A stretch of 64,000 bases of DNA, from contig ONLA01000004.1 in assembly GCA_900318495.1 (NCBI GenBank), forward strand, positions 50,862 to 114,861, in the 5' to 3' direction. The translations under genes and the position numbers were made by a program. Positions 60,120-64,000 of this stretch are shown here, piece by piece. Every line of letters begins with the position of its first letter. Within the stretch, counting starts at the first letter, position 1. The notes beneath the pieces are model-generated. The model saw only the letters and a list, made by a program, of their open reading frames with translations. It had not been told where the DNA came from and did no database searches. The DNA is from an uncultured Eubacteriales bacterium (GTDB lineage Bacteria > Bacillota > Clostridia > Oscillospirales > Acutalibacteraceae).

Positions 60120-61781
60120 TTACTTTCTAAGCAGCAAGCCATTCTTTAAGTCTTCCTTAGCCTGAGCTTTAATAACAAAATGTTGTTTTTTACCTGTGGC
60201 AGTATGCGGAAGCTCCTTAACAAAGCGAAAATACCTCGGAGTCTGGTATTTTGAAAGGTTGGGCGATTCGGCGCAAAAATCGAGCAGCTCGGCAACGGTA
60301 ATACTATCATCCTCGGGTATAATATACGCCGCAAGAGATTCTCCTCTTGTGCTGTCGGGGACGCCCGTAACAATGCACTCGCTAACCTTCGGGTGAAGAT
60401 TGAGAGTCTCCTCAATTCTCGCCGGATATATATTTTCGCCCTTGCTGATAATCATATCGTCTTTTCTGCCGGCAATGGTGATAAACTGTTTTTTGTCCCA
60501 TGTACCTATATCTCCGGTGTACATCCAGCCCTTATAGAACTTATCCTTGGTAGCCTGTTCGTTGTTAACGTAGCAGTAGGTGGATTTAGCCGGGCACTTT
60601 ATAATAACCTCGCCTTCGGTTTCGTTATCTGTCGGCACTGTTTCGTCGGGTTCGGCTTTTTTGTCATCGTAAACCTTAACAATTCTTACCTCGTCATCAG
60701 TGCAGGAACGTCCGGCGCTGCCTGACATCTCCGGCAAATCAAACGGACGAAGAAAGGTGTTCCAGAAGGATTCCGTAGTTCCGTATCCGTTGAAAATATT
60801 AGGGGTAAGAAGCTTTTGAAAGCGTATGCACGCTTCTTTTTCAAGCGGGCTTCCCATTGTAACGATGCCTTTTAATGTAGAAATATTCTTTGGATGCTTC
60901 TCCTGACGCGAGGCAAGCAGGGTAAGAATCGAGGGCACGCCTGTAATAAACGAAATGCCAAAGCGTTCAATGTAAGAAAGTGTTACCTTCGGGTTGAAGG
61001 TTCTCATAATAACCAAAGCAGCGCCGACGTAAAGGGTAGGTGTGGGGCCGCCCGAGTGGAGTCCGCCTCTGTGAAACCACGGCGTCATATTCATTGTAAT
61101 ATCGGTCACATTAAGCGGAAAATGCATAATAACGTCATGCGCCGACAGCACTTCGTTAATGTTGTTAAGCGGCACGCCCTTTGGAGTTCCTGTTGTTCCC
61201 GAGGTTTGAAGTCTTACAACCTCGTCATAGATATGCGGATTGAAATCTACAGGCGGATTATCTTCGCTTTGATTCTTTACATAATCACTGTATTCAACGG
61301 TGTTTTCGGGCGTTTTAAACGGCTTCTTAAGGCTGTTTACGGCGATAATCACCGACGGCTTGTTTTTGCACAGCTCAACTGCCTTTACGGCTGTTTCAAA
61401 AATTTCAGTGTCATAAGCATAAACAACAGCGTGATTATGGTCGATAATCTCAGAGGTTTCGCCGGGTGAAAAGTTAAAGTTCGCGGGGTTGAAGATTGCG
61501 TCGATTTTTTGACAGGCAACATAAAAATGCAAAAACTGCAGGCAGTTAAAAAGCTGAACAAAAACCACATCGTTCTTTTTTACGCCGCTGTTTTTCAGCG
61601 CATTGGCAAGCTTGTTGCAGTCACGGTTAAATTCTTCATAAGTCCACTGCTGTTTTGCGGTCGGGTCAATTACCGCAGGCTTGTAACCAAAGCGGCTGAC
61701 GTTTCTCATAAATCCGTTTAACCAAGTGAACTCGCTTTCAAAGGTTTCCTTAAACATTGCGCAGTCATATGTTAAGTTCAT
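60120..61781 (-). CDS. AMP-dependent acyl synthetase/ligase (ANL superfamily)
   Basis: 553 residues. 'VVRLQTSGTTGTPKGVPLNNINE' near 190 (P-loop), 'NIFNGYGTTESFWNTF' near 330, 'YTGDIGTWDKKQFITIAGRKDDMIISKGENIYPARIEE' near 440-475 (in pieces) and the C-terminal Lys of 'PHTATGKKQHF' are all present. Activates a carboxylic acid as acyl-AMP and loads it on CoA or an acyl carrier; substrate unknown, medium or long-chain fatty acid possible. GAAGGTG precedes the ATG. 15 bases after fabF. Confidence 0.92.
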   Translation of the reverse strand: MNLTYDCAMFKETFESEFTWLNGFMRNVSRFGYKPAVIDPTAKQQWTYEEFNRDCNKLANALKNSGVKKNDVVFVQLFNCLQFLHFYVACQKIDAIFNPANFNFSPGETSEIIDHNHAVVYAYDTEIFETAVKAVELCKNKPSVIIAVNSLKKPFKTPENTVEYSDYVKNQSEDNPPVDFNPHIYDEVVRLQTSGTTGTPKGVPLNNINEVLSAHDVIMHFPLNVTDITMNMTPWFHRGGLHSGGPTPTLYVGAALVIMRTFNPKVTLSYIERFGISFITGVPSILTLLASRQEKHPKNISTLKGIVTMGSPLEKEACIRFQKLLTPNIFNGYGTTESFWNTFLRPFDLPEMSGSAGRSCTDDEVRIVKVYDDKKAEPDETVPTDNETEGEVIIKCPAKSTYCYVNNEQATKDKFYKGWMYTGDIGTWDKKQFITIAGRKDDMIISKGENIYPARIEETLNLHPKVSECIVTGVPDSTRGESLAAYIIPEDDSITVAELLDFCAESPNLSKYQTPRYFRFVKELPHTATGKKQHFVIKAQAKEDLKNGLLLRK

Positions 61782-61796
61782 AATAACACCTTCTGA

Positions 61797-63020
61797 TTAT
61801 TTATATTTTCCAACTATAATACTTGAATTCTGTCCGCCAAAGCCAAAGGCGTTTGACATTGCGTAATTAACCTCAACCTTTTTGGCAGTGTTAGGAGCGA
61901 AATCAATTCCTTCACATTCGGGATCAACTTCGTTTAAGTTGATTGTGGGCGGAACAATTCCTGTTTCAATCGCTTTAATGCAGGTGATTGTTTCTGTCAC
62001 GCCGCCTGCGCCCATCATATGACCGGTAGCGCCCTTTGTGGAGCTTACAACCGGAAGCTTATCGCCGAACAGCGATTTAATGGCGTTAGTTTCAACCGTA
62101 TCGCCCTTGTGAGTAGCAGTGCCGTGGGCGTTAACATAACCGATGTCGGAGGGTTCAAGTCCCGCGTCGGCAAGCGCCTGTTTCATACAGGCAATAGCGC
62201 CTCTGCCTTCGGGATGAGGGGCGGTAACGTGGTGAGCGTCGCAGGTATTTCCGCAGCCTTTAAGCTCGGCAAAAATCTTTGCTCCGCGCTTAAGGGCATG
62301 CTCCTCGGTTTCAAGAACAAGCGCGCCGCCGCCTTCACCTATAACAAAACCGTCGCGCGTAACATCAAACGGTCTGCTGGCTGTTTTCGGGTCGTCGTTT
62401 CTTCTTGAAAGAGCTTTCGCGTTCGCAAGTGAATAAATAACAAGCGGACACAGCACACTTTCCGCGCCTACGGCAAGCATAATATCCGCCTTACCGCTTT
62501 GAATACACATAACAGCAGTATTTATCGCATCGCCGCCTGATGAACAGGCTGTGCTGACCGTAAAACTCGGTCCCTGAATATTGTAATCAATAGCAATGTT
62601 TGCGGCGGCAATATTTCCGAGGATTTTGGGGATAAAACGCGGACCTACCTTTTTGTTTGCCGCGCTCGATAACGCGTCCTGGGTAAATGCGGTGGTCGCA
62701 ACGCCGCTCATAGCCGTACCCATAGTAATACCGGTACGCTCGGGTTCAATTAATATTCCGCTTTGCTTAATTGCTTCTTCCGCAGCTATGTACGCGTACT
62801 GCATAAACGGATCTGTTTTGCGGATTAAATCCTTCGGCAAATAGTCGGTCGGGTTAAAGTTTTTAACCTCGCCGGCAATTTGAACCGCAAGCTCGCTCGG
62901 GTCAAAGCTTGTAATTTTATCAATACCCGAAACTCCGGCGGTAATATTTTTCCAGTATTCGTCTACGCCGATACCAACGGGGGTAACAGCTCCCATGCCT
63001 GTGATTACAATTTTCTTCAT
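61797..63020 (-). CDS. Beta-ketoacyl-ACP synthase II (FabF-like)
   Basis: 407 residues. Condenses acyl-ACP with malonyl-ACP. The Cys-His-His triad is intact: 'STACSSGGDAINTA' near 163, 'YVNAHGTATHKGDT' near 302 and 'STKGATGHMMGAGG' near 335, plus 'GFGGQNSSI' at the end. It is first in an operon with an acyl ligase and a thioesterase instead of the fab genes, so it may be a specialised synthase rather than the housekeeping FabF. AAGGAG precedes the ATG; a promoter lies at 63089-63116. Confidence 0.93.
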   Translation of the reverse strand: MKKIVITGMGAVTPVGIGVDEYWKNITAGVSGIDKITSFDPSELAVQIAGEVKNFNPTDYLPKDLIRKTDPFMQYAYIAAEEAIKQSGILIEPERTGITMGTAMSGVATTAFTQDALSSAANKKVGPRFIPKILGNIAAANIAIDYNIQGPSFTVSTACSSGGDAINTAVMCIQSGKADIMLAVGAESVLCPLVIYSLANAKALSRRNDDPKTASRPFDVTRDGFVIGEGGGALVLETEEHALKRGAKIFAELKGCGNTCDAHHVTAPHPEGRGAIACMKQALADAGLEPSDIGYVNAHGTATHKGDTVETNAIKSLFGDKLPVVSSTKGATGHMMGAGGVTETITCIKAIETGIVPPTINLNEVDPECEGIDFAPNTAKKVEVNYAMSNAFGFGGQNSSIIVGKYK

Positions 63021-63088
63021 GCTTTCATAACTCCTTACAAAAATTCAAATAGCTATTTACATTCTGCATACTGTTATGCTATATTTAA

Positions 63089-63116
63089 ATTATAGCAGAG
63101 AAAAAATTTTTTTCAA
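63089..63116 (-). promoter_or_regulatory. Promoter of the fabF-ligase-thioesterase operon
   Basis: Minus strand: TTGAAA (63111-63116), 16 bases, TATAAT (63089-63094). Confidence 0.7.
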
Positions 63117-63155
63117 TACATTTCATAATGCAAAAATAAACGGAAAAATGCCTAT

Positions 63156-63178
63156 GTATTTGTTTTCTGCATAAATAC
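63156..63178. promoter_or_regulatory. Probable LysR binding site between fabF and lysR
   Basis: GTATTT (63156-63161) and AAATAC (63173-63178) separated by 11 bases, the T-N11-A dyad of LysR-type operators, 26 bases before the lysR start and 40 bases from the -35 box of the fabF promoter. Confidence 0.55.
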
Positions 63179-63203
63179 AAAATCCGGCAGGGAGGATAAT
63201 AAA

Positions 63204-64000
63204 ATGGATATGAATCAGCTTAATTGCTTTATCTCGGTTGCTCAAACTCTTAACTTTTCCGAGGCTGCGCGCCGCAACTATGTTTCCCAGTCAACGGTCA
63301 GCCGTTACATAAGCGACCTTGAAAAAGAATTCGGCGTTAAGCTTTTTACACGCTCGCACCGCGATGTAATAATCACAAGCGAGGGCAAAATTCTTCTTGC
63401 GTACGCTCAGGAAATGGTAAACTCTCTTAAAAAGGCAAAAACTGTAATAAGCCAAATGCGTGACGGCGGACAGGGAAAAATCAAAATCGGATGCGACATA
63501 ACCTCAATGATATTCCCGTCGCAGTGTATAGCGGAATTTTCAAAGCAATATCCAAATATTTCAATCGACCTTTGCAGATTGTCCACCGACGATTTGCTTC
63601 ATTCAATCAGCGGAGGAGAATATGACTTTTGCTTTATGCCGCGCGATATGGTGCCCGAAAGCTCCGAAATTGAAACCTTATCAACCCACACCGATTCCCT
63701 CGCAATCGTAGCCGCAGCGGATAAAGGCAGGGGAGAGCTGAGCCTTTCGGATATATCCAGCGAGCATCTTTTATTAATGAGCGAAGCATCGGCGCCGATT
63801 TTGTATATGGAAATAATGGATTTGCTCCGCACATTTCACGTATCTCCCAAATCCGAGATAACCTTTGACGACTTGTCCTCTCTGTATATAGCGATTTCTT
63901 CGGGAATGGGAGTGTCGGTGCTTCCGCGCTCGGTCGCGGAATTTACATCCGACAAGCGTGTGCGGCGCCGCCCGGTCACCGAAGCTGACACGGGTATAGC
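63204..64000 (+). CDS. LysR-type transcriptional regulator, 3' end cut by the window
   Basis: 265 codons are visible with no stop. N-terminal winged helix 'NFSEAARRNYVSQSTVSRYISDLEKEFGVKLFTRS' in pieces, then the two-lobe effector domain from about 90 ('GKIKIGCDITSMIFPSQCIAEFSKQYPNISIDL'). About 290-300 residues are expected, so only the last part is missing. GGGAGG precedes ATG 63204. Divergent from the fabF operon with a T-N11-A dyad between them, so it probably controls that operon in response to a metabolite that cannot be named. Confidence 0.92.
   Translation, partial: MDMNQLNCFISVAQTLNFSEAARRNYVSQSTVSRYISDLEKEFGVKLFTRSHRDVIITSEGKILLAYAQEMVNSLKKAKTVISQMRDGGQGKIKIGCDITSMIFPSQCIAEFSKQYPNISIDLCRLSTDDLLHSISGGEYDFCFMPRDMVPESSEIETLSTHTDSLAIVAAADKGRGELSLSDISSEHLLLMSEASAPILYMEIMDLLRTFHVSPKSEITFDDLSSLYIAISSGMGVSVLPRSVAEFTSDKRVRRRPVTEADTGI

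Noticed and set aside
1-64000. CRISPR array, rRNA genes, complete insertion sequence or prophage
   Set aside because: No regularly spaced repeats, no rRNA-like sequence and no transposase, integrase or phage structural genes were recognised.

Overview
The window is a chromosome segment from a low-to-moderate GC Firmicute, most likely a gut-type Clostridia of the Oscillospiraceae/Ruminococcaceae group. This is inferred from gene content: Gram-positive style wall and export genes, strong Shine-Dalgarno sites, dockerin-type modules on secreted proteins (56861-57535, 57749-59263), and an endospore programme (sigE with spoIIGA, sigK, dpaA/dpaB, a YlmC/YmxH protein, a SleB-like hydrolase). Genes are dense, on both strands, in short operons that usually end in clear intrinsic terminators. 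Many have near-consensus sigma-A promoters (TTGACA or TTGATA, 16-17 bp, TATAAT), which helped fix several start codons.

Layout. 1-3270: end of a purine operon (purN 3' end, PurO-type IMP cyclohydrolase, AICAR transformylase broken by a frameshift, purD). 3338-7912: rodA, then fhs-tsaE-tsaB-rpiB. 7913-9914: a gene-poor stretch with a small XRE regulator, repeat elements and a strong candidate for a ~617-nt structured noncoding RNA with its own consensus promoter and terminator. 9915-16966: phosphoglucomutase, a large acyltransferase/glycosyltransferase-like membrane fusion, a polyprenyl-type GT2 and pfkA. 17050-25989: MORN protein, MscS channel, lipoprotein, spoIIGA-sigE, DegV, YlmC, SleB-like hydrolase, rpsB-tsf. 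26050-27110: an odd patch with a membrane protein gene flanked by 22-bp inverted repeats and a chimeric tRNA-Leu-like gene. 27118-30577: polysaccharide ABC exporter plus an SDR-LicD fusion. 30883-43274: housekeeping (rpsF-ssb-rpsR, dpaAB, metY, ispDF, D,D-carboxypeptidase, pgi, yceD-rpmF, der-plsY). 43403-46505: two paralogous SGNH-like membrane-anchored proteins around a lipoprotein. 46627-51420: HIT, PRTase, comEC, holA, rnmV. 51561-55740: NSS transporter, sigK, exoA, LPG-flippase-like protein. 55908-59263: membrane protein, CBS protein, dockerin protein, CotH-dockerin protein. 59307-64000: trxA, then a thioesterase/acyl-AMP ligase/FabF operon divergent from a LysR regulator that runs off the end.

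Themes. A small non-autonomous element with ~24-bp terminal inverted repeats occurs in three near-complete or internally deleted copies plus two fragments, always at gene 3' ends beside terminators; in two cases it supplies the stop codon of the host gene. Two secreted-protein genes have Shine-Dalgarno sites locked in 13-bp intergenic hairpins. The main candidate for something new is the structured RNA at 9017-9633; the tRNA-like gene at 26985-27073 is second. No CRISPR array, rRNA gene or complete insertion sequence was seen.
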